Of a DNA stretch of 64,000 nucleotides, positions 28,509 through 38,884 are shown piece after piece. How positions within the stretch are numbered: position 1 is the first letter of the stretch; every line of letters starts with the position of its first letter. Below the pieces are notes generated by a model. The model saw nothing but the letters and a program-made list of their open reading frames with translations. It did not search any database and was not told where the DNA came from. The DNA lies in NCBI RefSeq assembly GCF_009649075.1, contig NZ_CP045737.1, positions 2,480,001-2,544,000 on the forward strand, read 5' to 3'. Made by a program: the position numbers and the translations under genes. The DNA comes from Aeromicrobium yanjiei. GTDB lineage: Bacteria; Actinomycetota; Actinomycetes; Propionibacteriales; Nocardioidaceae.

Positions 28509-29186
28509 TCAGATGTCGATCGGCGACTCGCCCTGGAACGCCCGGGCGACGACACCTCGGGGCGTACGGCCGGACAGCAGCGCGTCGGCCGTGAAGGTCG
28601 CCGCGAGCCGGTCGAAGTCGGCGTGACGCCTCAACATCGCGTGCTTGCCGCCGCTCACCCGCACGTACGACACGTCGGCCGTACGGTCGAGCAGACGCGC
28701 CGCCGCAGCCGCGTTGGCCGGGGAGGCGATGCGGTCGTCCGTGCCGTGGGCAATCAGCACCCGCCGCCCGGTCAGGTCGATCCCGCCGTCGGCGGGGTAG
28801 ACCCAGGGGTTGAGGGCCACGACGCTGTGGACCTCGGGACGGTCGGCCGCGAGGATCGCAGCCCGTCCGCCGAGCGAGTGCCCCACGAGGCCCACCGGCA
28901 GGTCCGAGCCGAAGCCCTCGCGCAGCTGGTCGACCGCCCAGTGGACGTCGTCGACAGGGGTGTGCCGGGTGTCCCAGCCGCGGGTCGAGTTGAGCAGCCG
29001 GTAGACCGCGAGCCGGCCGTCGGCGCCCGCGAGGCGCTTCGCGATCGGGACCATCCGCAGCACCGACAGCTGGGTCGGGCTGACCATCGGGTTGTCCCGG
29101 CGGCTCGCGCCCCCGTGCAGGACGAGGGCGACCGCCTCGGCGTGGCGTGGCTCGGACGTCGCGATGAGCCGGGGGCTGTTGGGCAT
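28509..29186 (-). CDS. alpha/beta-hydrolase
   Basis: Cytoplasmic alpha/beta-hydrolase of 225 residues, dienelactone-hydrolase or lysophospholipase-like. It shows the oxyanion region [12 protein letters not shown], nucleophile elbow [14 protein letters not shown], acid residue near [14 protein letters not shown] and catalytic His in [15 protein letters not shown] 29186 with AGAAG ahead is chosen over an upstream reading that crosses a terminator hairpin. It sits between glgX and glgE on the same strand, but no link to glucan metabolism is visible. Substrate unknown. Confidence 0.85.
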   Translation of the reverse strand: MPNSPRLIATSEPRHAEAVALVLHGGASRRDNPMVSPTQLSVLRMVPIAKRLAGADGRLAVYRLLNSTRGWDTRHTPVDDVHWAVDQLREGFGSDLPVGLVGHSLGGRAAILAADRPEVHSVVALNPWVYPADGGIDLTGRRVLIAHGTDDRIASPANAAAAARLLDRTADVSYVRVSGGKHAMLRRHADFDRLAATFTADALLSGRTPRGVVARAFQGESPIDI

Positions 29187-29219
29187 GGGGCTTCTGTGCC
29201 CGGATCCGTGCGGCACGAA

Positions 29220-29239
29220 ACGCCTCGAACCCGAGGCGT
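29220..29239 (-). terminator. hairpin after glgX
   Basis: ACGCCTCG and CGAGGCGT form a perfect eight-base stem with loop AACC, starting about 18 bases after the glgX stop and before the hydrolase start, with no T-run. Confidence 0.65.
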
Positions 29240-29256
29240 CGATCACGTCGCGGCGC

Positions 29257-31383
29257 TCAGATCGCCCGCGGCGCCTTGAGCAGCAGCAGCGAGCGCCCGA
29301 CCATGGTCAGGCTGCTGCCGGCCGCGAGCGGCTCCTCGTCGGTGGGCGCGCCGTCGGGCGACCGCGTGTCGAGCACCGGCTCGAACGTCTCGCCGAACTC
29401 GCGGTCGGGAAGGGTGACCTGGAGCGGCTCGGCTCCCGCGTGCATCAGCAGCAGCCAGGAGTGATCGGTCAGCAGCTCGCCCTCGCGCGTGCGCGACTGG
29501 CTGTTCGAGCCGTCGATCCACATCCCGAGCGTGCGTCGCTCGGGATCCTGCCAGTCCTCGTCGGCGAGCTCCTGGCCGTCCGGTCGCAGCCAGATCAGGT
29601 CGGGCCGCCCCGAGGGGGTGGTCCGTCCGTCGAAGAACTCGGGCTGGCGCAGCGCCGGGCTGCCGGCCCTCAGGTGGATCACCCGCCGGGCGAAGGCCAG
29701 CATCTCCTCGGACCCCTCGGAGGGCGTCCAGTCGACCCACGAGGTGGGGTCGTCGAGGCAGTACGCGTTGTTGTTCCCGCCCTGGGTGCGCCAGCGTTCG
29801 TCACCGGCCACGAACATCGGTGTGCCGGTCGAGAGCATCAGCGTCGCGAACATGTTGCGGGCCTGCCGCCGGCGCAGCGACACGATCGCGGGGTCGTCGG
29901 TCTCGCCCTCGACGCCGTGGTTCCAGGACCGGTTGTCGTTCGTGCCGTCGCGGTTGTCCTCGCCATTGGCCTCGTTGTGCTTGGCGTCGTACGACACGAG
30001 GTCACGCAGGGTGAACCCGTCGTGCGCGTCGACGAAGTTGATCGACTGCCACGGCCGCCGCAGCGTGTGGTCGTACAGGTCGGACGATCCCGACAGCCGG
30101 AACGCGAGGTCGTCGACCCCGGACGCGCCGCGCCAGAAGTCCCGCACCGTGTCGCGGTAGATGCCGTTCCACTCGGCCCACTGCGCGCCGAAGTAGCCGA
30201 CCTTGTAGCCCTCGCCCGTCGCGTCCCACGGCTCGGCGATGAGCTTGCAGCGTGCGAGGTCGGGATCCTGCGCGATCGCCGTGAGCATCGCGGAGCTGGC
30301 GTCGAACGGTCCCCCTCCGGGCCTGCCGAGCGTGCTCGCCAGGTCGAACCGGAAGCCGTCCACGCCGAGCTCGGTCGTCCAGTAGCGCAACGAGTCGGTG
30401 ATGAGCCGGACCACCGTCGGGGAGCCGGCCTCGAGCGTGTTGCCGCAGCCGGTGATGTCGGCCATGTTGCCCTGCTCGTCGTGCAGGTAGTAGGCCGTCG
30501 CCTCGTAGCCGCGAAAGCTCAGCGTCGGCCCGTCGGGACCACCCTCGCAGGTGTGGTTGTAGACCACGTCGACGATGACCTCGATGCCGGCCGCGTGCAT
30601 CGCCGCGACCATCGTGCGGAACTCTTCGACCTCCCGGCCGGGCTCGCTCGCGTAGCCCGCGTGGGGTGCGAAGTAGCCGAGCGGAGAGTAGCCCCAGTAG
30701 TTGTGGCGGCCCGCGCGCACGAGCGAGGGCTCGTCGGCGAATGCGTGCACCGGCAGCAGCTCGACGCTCGTGACACCCAGCCGGATCAGGTGGTCGATGA
30801 CCGCGGGATGGGCCAGGCCGAGATACGTGCCGCGCAGGTGCTCGGGGAGGTCGGGGTGCTGCTGGGTGAACCCCTTCACGTGCAGCTCGTAGATGACCGT
30901 CTCCTCGAACGGCACCTCGGGCTTGACGCCCGTGTCGGGGCCGCCGGGGCTGGTCACGACGCTGAGCGGGACGCTGCCGAGGGAGTCCACCGCACTCGGC
31001 TCGGGCCCGTCCGGCTCGTCCGCGTAGCCGTAGGCGGCCTCCATGTCGGTCACCGTGCCGCTGATCCGGCGCGCGTAGGGGTCGACCAGGAGCTTGGCGG
31101 GGTTGCAGCGCAGCCCCGCCTCCGGGTCGTACGGCCCGTGGATGCGGAAGCCGTACTTCTGCCCGGGTGTCACCCCCGGCACCAGGCCGTGCCAGACGCC
31201 GAACGTGCGCTCGGTCAGCTCGATCCGTCGCTCGCGGAGGTCGTCATCGACCAGGCACACCTCGACGCGCTCGGCGACGGTGCTCGCGACCGCGAACCGG
31301 ACGCCCCCGGCCTCCGGGTGCGCACCCAGAGGGAAGGGGCGACCGGCAAGCACCTGGACGTCGGACGTGGGGTGGGTGGCCAT
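29257..31383 (-). CDS. glgX: glycogen debranching enzyme GlgX (first of two)
   Basis: GH13 isoamylase-type enzyme of 708 residues that removes alpha-1,6 branches. N-terminal CBM48 (GGVRFAVASTVAERVEVCLV), then the barrel with nucleophile in ELGVDGFRFDLASTLG, acid/base in KLIAEPWDATGEGYKVG and NFVDAHDGFTLRDLVSYD; the long insert HNEANGEDNRDGTNDNRSWN is typical of GlgX/TreX. A second such gene lies at 36767-38875 next to treY. This copy, closer to the glgE operon, probably trims stored glucan. The start ATG has only a weak ribosome site. Confidence 0.95.
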   Translation of the reverse strand: MATHPTSDVQVLAGRPFPLGAHPEAGGVRFAVASTVAERVEVCLVDDDLRERRIELTERTFGVWHGLVPGVTPGQKYGFRIHGPYDPEAGLRCNPAKLLVDPYARRISGTVTDMEAAYGYADEPDGPEPSAVDSLGSVPLSVVTSPGGPDTGVKPEVPFEETVIYELHVKGFTQQHPDLPEHLRGTYLGLAHPAVIDHLIRLGVTSVELLPVHAFADEPSLVRAGRHNYWGYSPLGYFAPHAGYASEPGREVEEFRTMVAAMHAAGIEVIVDVVYNHTCEGGPDGPTLSFRGYEATAYYLHDEQGNMADITGCGNTLEAGSPTVVRLITDSLRYWTTELGVDGFRFDLASTLGRPGGGPFDASSAMLTAIAQDPDLARCKLIAEPWDATGEGYKVGYFGAQWAEWNGIYRDTVRDFWRGASGVDDLAFRLSGSSDLYDHTLRRPWQSINFVDAHDGFTLRDLVSYDAKHNEANGEDNRDGTNDNRSWNHGVEGETDDPAIVSLRRRQARNMFATLMLSTGTPMFVAGDERWRTQGGNNNAYCLDDPTSWVDWTPSEGSEEMLAFARRVIHLRAGSPALRQPEFFDGRTTPSGRPDLIWLRPDGQELADEDWQDPERRTLGMWIDGSNSQSRTREGELLTDHSWLLLMHAGAEPLQVTLPDREFGETFEPVLDTRSPDGAPTDEEPLAAGSSLTMVGRSLLLLKAPRAI

Positions 31384-31424
31384 GCGTCCAGTCTCGCAGC
31401 GTCGCGGGTCCGACGGCGAAGGAG

Positions 31425-31922
31425 TCAGCCGGCGAGGGCCTTGGTGGCCTTCTTCTCGGCCTTGGTGGCCTTCTTCTCGGCCTTGGTCACCTTCTTCTGC
31501 GCCTTGCGGACCTTGCGGCTCTCGCCGGTGCCGTCAAGGAGCAGGCTCGAGCCGATGCCGAGCAGCCAGACGTCCTTGGCCAGGCCGGTGCCGTCCTGCG
31601 TGGGGCGGATGCCGTCGCGCATGCCGGGCGTCTTGGCGTACAGGCCGAGCAGGCCGCCCGAGAACGCGGTCAGCGCCAAGCCGACCTTGCGGGACGAGAC
31701 GACCGGGGTGAGCAGGGCGGCGCCCAGCGCCATCTCGCCGACGGCCAGCGCCTTGACGAACGCGGGCGGCTGGACCTTGTTGACGACGGGGTAGGTGCCG
31801 GCAGCGAATCCGTGCAGCCCAGCAGCGGTGTCCTCGTCGGCGGCCCACTTCGTGAGGCCTGAGTTGAGGATGAACGCCCCGGCGGTGGCGCGAAGCGGGG
31901 CGTGGGACAGGCGGAACGACAT
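31425..31922 (-). CDS. DoxX-like membrane protein with histone-like Lys/Ala tail
   Basis: Membrane protein of 165 residues. Four membrane segments of DoxX/SURF4-like type occupy about residues 5-125 (LRATAGAFILNSGLTKWA; FVKALAVGEMALGAALLTPV; VGLALTAFSGGLLGLYAKTP). The last 35 residues are a run of AEKKATK units (KKVTKAEKKATKAEKKATKA), encoded by a 21-bp tandem repeat at about 31440-31500 and resembling the nucleic-acid-binding tails of actinobacterial histone-like proteins. Function unknown; the tail could tether DNA or RNA or an acidic partner at the membrane. Confidence 0.75.
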   Translation of the reverse strand: MSFRLSHAPLRATAGAFILNSGLTKWAADEDTAAGLHGFAAGTYPVVNKVQPPAFVKALAVGEMALGAALLTPVVSSRKVGLALTAFSGGLLGLYAKTPGMRDGIRPTQDGTGLAKDVWLLGIGSSLLLDGTGESRKVRKAQKKVTKAEKKATKAEKKATKALAG

Positions 31923-32061
31923 GTGGGGACCTCCGAGATGGATGACGGCTCAATCTTTCGGTCCCCACCGTACGGGGTGAGGTGACGACGTGCGCGGCGA
32001 CGACAGCTCCGTCCCTCGCCACGTCGACACCGTGTCACTGTTCACTCCCTAGAGTGCAGGC

Positions 32062-32760
32062 ATGGGCATCGATCGAGCGACCCGAGGCGTGCTGGCCCTG
32101 CGCACCGTCCTGGCCCGTCTGCAGGACCGCAGCATCGCTCCCCCGGCGGCCACACGAACGCCGGCCCCCCGGACGCCCTTCGAGGCCGCCTCCGGGACGT
32201 ACACGCAGCCCGACCCGACCACCTGCGGCTCGGCGGTCCTCGTGATGGCCGAGATGCTCGCCGACCCGGCCTACGCGACGTTCGTCGCGACCGGCCGCCA
32301 CCCCGCCACCGGCAGGACGTCGCAGCTGTCCCCCGCTGAGCTGTTCCACGCCGAGGCCCTCGCGATGCACCGGCAGACCGGCCGCTGGCGGGACCGCGCC
32401 GGGAGGCTCCAGTCGCCCTGGATCAGCGCTCTCGGCACCTCACCCTGGGGACTGGCTCGGCAGCTGACCCTGGCCACCGCACACCCACACCGCGTGGACC
32501 TCGTCGACCCGGGCCGACCCGGTGCCGCGTACGACCGCATCGTGGACGCCGTCCGGGCCGGCCACCCCGTCCCGCTCTACGTCGGCAACGCCTGGTCGCC
32601 GCGGCACGTCGTGCTCGTGACGGCGGCCTCCACCGACGCGTTGAGGGTCTACGAGCCCGCGGCCGGCGGGGCGGTCACGGTGACCCGGTCCGCGTTCGAG
32701 CGCGGGGACGTCGCCCTCGCAGGCTGGCGCGTGCCCTGGCTCGCGGTGGTCCCGTCATGA
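32062..32760 (+). CDS. C39-like cysteine peptidase-fold protein
   Basis: Soluble protein of 232 residues with no signal peptide. TYTQPDPTTCGSAVLVMAEM places a cysteine (Cys55) at the start of a helix as in papain/C39-type peptidases, and SPRHVVLVTAAS (His182) followed by LRVYEPAAGG gives the histidine and following polar strand. GHPVPLYVGNAWSPRH is typical of peptidase_C39_2 folds. It is therefore probably a peptidase or transamidase, or an inactive relative. It is flanked by a divergent membrane protein and a convergent treZ; neighbours give no hint of substrate. Confidence 0.6.
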   Translation: MGIDRATRGVLALRTVLARLQDRSIAPPAATRTPAPRTPFEAASGTYTQPDPTTCGSAVLVMAEMLADPAYATFVATGRHPATGRTSQLSPAELFHAEALAMHRQTGRWRDRAGRLQSPWISALGTSPWGLARQLTLATAHPHRVDLVDPGRPGAAYDRIVDAVRAGHPVPLYVGNAWSPRHVVLVTAASTDALRVYEPAAGGAVTVTRSAFERGDVALAGWRVPWLAVVPS

Positions 32761-32772
32761 GGACGTACCGAG

Positions 32773-32858
32773 TGGCGCAAGCCGAACCGCGACTGGCGCA
32801 CAAGTGGACGACACGCCGTCCCAGAACCTTCAGCTTGCGCCACTCGCGGGACGGGTGG
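32773..32858. repeat. 86-bp dispersed palindromic repeat, copy 2
   Basis: Near-copy of 5345-5430 in the same orientation, with the central block AAGTGGACGACACGCCGTCC plus CAGAA unchanged. It again has TGGCGC words spaced 21 bases apart and an inverted arm (CTTGCGCCACTCGCG). It lies between the convergent ends of the peptidase-like gene and treZ and extends 29 bases into the treZ 3' end, so the last TreZ residues are encoded by the repeat. Confidence 0.8.
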
Positions 32859-34485
32859 AGGCGGAGACCTCGTAGGTCTCGGCGGCGAAGTCGACGCGCA
32901 CCTGCCACGGTCCCCGGTGCATCACGAGCCACGAGTCGTCGTCGGCGACCTCGACCCGGAAGCCGTCCAACGACGGATCTGCGAGCTCGGGGTGCTCGCG
33001 CCGCAGCGCGATGAGCGAGCGGTAGGTCTCCAGCACCTCGCGGTGTCCCGCGGACGTGGGCTCCGACCAGTCCAGCGTCGACCGCTCGACCGTTGCGGGG
33101 TCCATCGGATCGGGCACCTCGGACTCGCCCCACCCGTGCCGGCCGAACTCGCGGCGGCGTCCGGTGCGGACGGCCTCGGCGAGATCGGGATCGGGGAAGG
33201 AGGCGAAGAACTGCCAGGGGGTCGAGGCGGCCCACTCCTCCCCCATGAACAGCATCGGCGTGTAGGGGCCGAGCAGGACGATCGCGGCCGCGCAGGCCTG
33301 CAGGCCCGGCGAGATCGTCGCGGAGATGCGGTCGCCCGCCGCCCGGTTGCCGATCTGGTCGTGGTTCTGCAGGTACGCGAGGAACGCCGTCCCGGGCACG
33401 GCTGCGGTGTCGACCGGACGCCCGTGGGTGCGCTCGCGGAACGACGACCAGGTGCCGTCGTGGAAGAACGCACCCCGCAGCGTCTTGGCCAGCGCGCCGG
33501 GGGCCGCGAAGTCGGCGTAGTAGCCGTCGGTCTCCCCCGTCACCCGCACGTGCAGCGCGTGGTGCAGGTCGTCGGACCACTGCGCGTCCATGCCGAGACC
33601 GTGCTCGGCGCGCGGCGTGACCGTGCGGGGGTCGTTGAGGTCGGACTCCGCGATCAGCGTGAGCGGCCGCCCCAGACGCGCGGACATCTGCGCGGTCTCG
33701 GCCGACAGCTCCTCGAGGATCGGCAGCGCCCGGGTGTCGGCGAGCGCGTGCACCGCGTCGAGGCGCAGGCCGTCGACGTGGAAGTGCTCGAACCACGCCA
33801 TCGCGTTGTCGAGCACGTAGCGGCGCACCTCGTCGGACTGCGGACCGTCGAGGTTGAGCCCCGGGCCCCAGTCGTTCTGGCCCGCGAAGTAGGGGCCGAA
33901 GCGATCCAGGTAGGCACCCGACGGGCCGAGGTGGTTGTAGACCACGTCGAGCAGCACGCCCAGCCCGCGCGCGTGGCACGCGTCGACGAAGCGCTTGAAG
34001 CCGTCGGGTCCGCCGTAGGACTCCTGGACCGCCCCCCACAGCACCCCGTCGTAGCCCCAGCCGTGGGGACCGTCGAACGAGTTGACCGGCAGCACCTCGA
34101 CCAGGTCGATGCCGAGGTCGACGAGGTGGTCGAGCCGCTCGATCGCGCTGTCGAACGTGCGGCCGGGCGTGAACGTGCCGATGTGCAGCTCGTAGATGAC
34201 TGACCGCTCGAGCGCGCGGCCCTCCCACGCCTGGTCGGTCCACGCGAAGCGGGAGTGGTCGTACGCCCGCGAGGGCGCGTGGACCCCCTGCGGCTGCCAC
34301 GTCGAGCGCGGGTCGGGCAGGGGCGTCTCGTCGTCGCCCAGCACGAAGGCGTAGTCCGTGCCGTGCGGCACGTCGACGTCGACGGACCACCACCCGGAGG
34401 CGTGGTCGCGGTGCATCTCGTGGTCGCTGTCCGCGACCCTCGCCCGCACCCGTTCGAGCTCCGGGCCCCACACCCTCACCGTCAC
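32830..34485 (-). CDS. treZ: malto-oligosyltrehalose trehalohydrolase TreZ
   Basis: GH13 enzyme of 551 residues that releases trehalose from the end made by TreY. N-terminal CBM48-like domain (MTVRVWGPELERVRARVAD), then SVIYELHIGTFTPGRTFDSA, VEVLPVNSFDGPHGWGYDGV and the catalytic segment DGLRLDAVHALADT, with acid/base in LTLIAESDLNDPRT; YLQNHDQIGNRAAGDR is a TreZ hallmark. Last gene of malQ-treX-treY-treZ, overlapping treY by four bases (GTGA). Its final codons lie in an 86-bp repeat, so its C-terminus (ASTRPASGAS) may be an acquired extension. Confidence 0.97.
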   Translation of the reverse strand: MTVRVWGPELERVRARVADSDHEMHRDHASGWWSVDVDVPHGTDYAFVLGDDETPLPDPRSTWQPQGVHAPSRAYDHSRFAWTDQAWEGRALERSVIYELHIGTFTPGRTFDSAIERLDHLVDLGIDLVEVLPVNSFDGPHGWGYDGVLWGAVQESYGGPDGFKRFVDACHARGLGVLLDVVYNHLGPSGAYLDRFGPYFAGQNDWGPGLNLDGPQSDEVRRYVLDNAMAWFEHFHVDGLRLDAVHALADTRALPILEELSAETAQMSARLGRPLTLIAESDLNDPRTVTPRAEHGLGMDAQWSDDLHHALHVRVTGETDGYYADFAAPGALAKTLRGAFFHDGTWSSFRERTHGRPVDTAAVPGTAFLAYLQNHDQIGNRAAGDRISATISPGLQACAAAIVLLGPYTPMLFMGEEWAASTPWQFFASFPDPDLAEAVRTGRRREFGRHGWGESEVPDPMDPATVERSTLDWSEPTSAGHREVLETYRSLIALRREHPELADPSLDGFRVEVADDDSWLVMHRGPWQVRVDFAAETYEVSASTRPASGAS

Positions 34486-36766
34486 GAGGCGTCTCCCTTC
34501 ACCAGCAGCGCCGCCGGATAGCGGGCCAGGACGTCCGCGACCGCGACCTCACCGCCGTCGACCTCCGTGCCCGTGATGACATCGGTCCAGCGTCCCTCGG
34601 GAAGGGACAGCGAGGTCGTGTCCCATCCGCCGCGACGCTCCAGGCCGATCGGGAGCCTCGTCGCGACGGCGACCAGGTCAGCACTTCGCGCGAACGCGAT
34701 CGCGTGCTCGGCCGCGGGTCCGCTCGCCCGGAGGGGCGTGTAGCCCGCAAACAGCTCGGGCCGGTCGCGGCGCAGCGTCAGCACGCGGTGCACCAAGAGC
34801 ATCTTCGCGGCACCCGACAGGTCGAGGTCCGGCACGAGGCCCTCGCCGAACCGGTCGAGCAGCTCGCGGCGCAGGTCGTAGTCGACCGCGCGCCGGTTGT
34901 CGGGATCCACGAGCGAGAAGTCCCACAGCTCGGTGCCCTGGTAGACGTCGGGGACCCCCGGTCCGGCGAGCTGGAGCAGCTTGGCGGACAACGAGTTGGA
35001 CCAGCCCGCCGGCGTGATCCGATCGACGAAGGCCTGCACCTCGTCGCCCAGCTCTGCCCTGACCCGGGCCGGCCAGGCCGCGACGGCCTGCTCGAAGTCC
35101 TCATCGGGCTCGGTCCAGGTCGTGCGGAGCTTGGACTCCTTCGCGGCCTTGAGGAGATAGTCCGACAACCGCTCGTCGCTGATGGGCCAGGCCCCGACGA
35201 GCGTCTGCCACGCGAGCAGGTCGAGCGAGGGCTCGTCGATCCCGCACCGATCGTGCCAGCCGGTGACCAGCTCGGCGAACTCGTCGGCCACCTCGGCGAG
35301 CACGGCCATGCGCGCGCGGGTGTCCTCCGAGCGCTTGGTGTCGTGCGTCGTCAGGGTCGTCATCGTCGCCGGGGCGTCCGCGTCGCGGGCGGCGGCGAGC
35401 CGATGGAAGTCCTCGACGTCGATCCCCCAGCGGTCCGGCGATCCCCCGACCTCGTTGAGCGCCGCGAACCGGGTGAACCGGTAGAACGTGGTGTCCTCGG
35501 TGCCCTTGGCCACGACCATGCCGGACGTCTGCTGGATGCGTGTCGCGAGCTCGCCGTCCGGATTGCCTCGGACCTGCTCGTCGAGGGCCGCCAGGGCGCC
35601 GGACAGATCGGGACGTCGCGCGGTCGCCCGGTCGATCGCCCGGGACCACTCGTCGCCCACCTCGGGCAGGTAGGAACGATAGACGCCGAACGCGATCATG
35701 GTCTCCGCGACAGCCTCGCGGGCAGCGTCGACCTCGACGTCCCGCAGGAGCCCGGCGATGCGGCGCACCTCCGCGACGAGGATCGAGTCGGTGATGAGTC
35801 GTCGCGCCTGCTCCTCGACCGCTGCGTAGTCGGTCGGCACGCCGAGGCGCTCGGCCAGCTGCGTGAGGACGGTCTCCCCTGCGGGGTCGAGCAGCACACC
35901 GGACACCTCGCCCAGTGCGTCGTACCCGGTCGTGCCGTCGACCGGCCACGACCCGGGCAGCCGTTCGCCCGGGTGCAGGATCTTCTCGATCACGATCCAC
36001 GCGTCGGGAGCCGCCTCGCGGAGCCGCTGGACGTACGCCGTGGGATCGGCGAGGCCGTCGGGGTGGTCGACCCGCAGGCCCGTCACGTCACCGTCGGCGA
36101 CCCAGCGCAGCACCTCGCGGTGCACGTCGTCGAAGACGTCAGGACGCTCGACCGTCACCGCGGCCAAGGTCGTGACGTCGAAGAACCGTCGATAGCTGAG
36201 CTCGGTGTTGCCGCGGTGCCAGTCGACCAGCTCGTAGTGCTGGCGGTCGTGGACCTCCTGCGGCGTCCCCTCCGTCGACCCGCTGATCGGGAACCGGTGG
36301 TCGTAGTAGACGAGCTCGTCGCCCTCGACCGCGAGGGCCGCGACGTCCTCGGCCGAGCCGAGGACCGGGACGAGGATCCGCTCGCGTGACCAGTCGATGT
36401 CGAAGTGGTGCGCGAACGGCGACTCGGCGCCGTCCAGGAGCACCGACCACCACCACGGATTGGCCAAGGGCACCTCGACCGACATGTGGTTGGGCACGAT
36501 GTCCACGACCAGGCCCATGCCGCCGGCGCGGGCGGCACCGGCCAGCGCGAGCCGGCCCTCCTCGCCGCCGAGCTCGGGCCGCGCCTTGGTGGGGTCGGTG
36601 ACGTCATAGCCGTGGGTCGAGCCCGGCGTCGCGTCGAGCACCGGGGAGAGATAGACCGCACCCACCCCCAGCGCCTCGAGGTAGCCCACGACCCGTTCGG
36701 CGTCACGGAAGCCGAACTCGGGGCGCAGCTGCAGGCGATAGGTCGACGACGGCGTCGATCGCGAGG

Positions 36767-36770
<4 letters not shown>
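34482..36770 (-). CDS. treY: malto-oligosyltrehalose synthase TreY
   Basis: GH13 intramolecular transglycosylase of 762 residues that turns the reducing end of a glucan chain into a trehalosyl end. The N-terminus STYRLQLRPEFGFRDAERVV and YLSPVLDATPGSTHGYDVTD are diagnostic, with catalytic Asp in GDVTGLRVDHPDGLADP and Glu in AWIVIEKILHPGERLP. The insertion TTHDTKRSEDTRARMAVL and the C-terminal VPDVYQGTELWDFSLVDPDN also fit. It overlaps treX upstream and treZ downstream by four bases each. Product is passed to TreZ. Confidence 0.97.
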
Positions 36771-38875
<2,105 letters not shown>

Positions 38876-38884
38876 AGGACTCCT

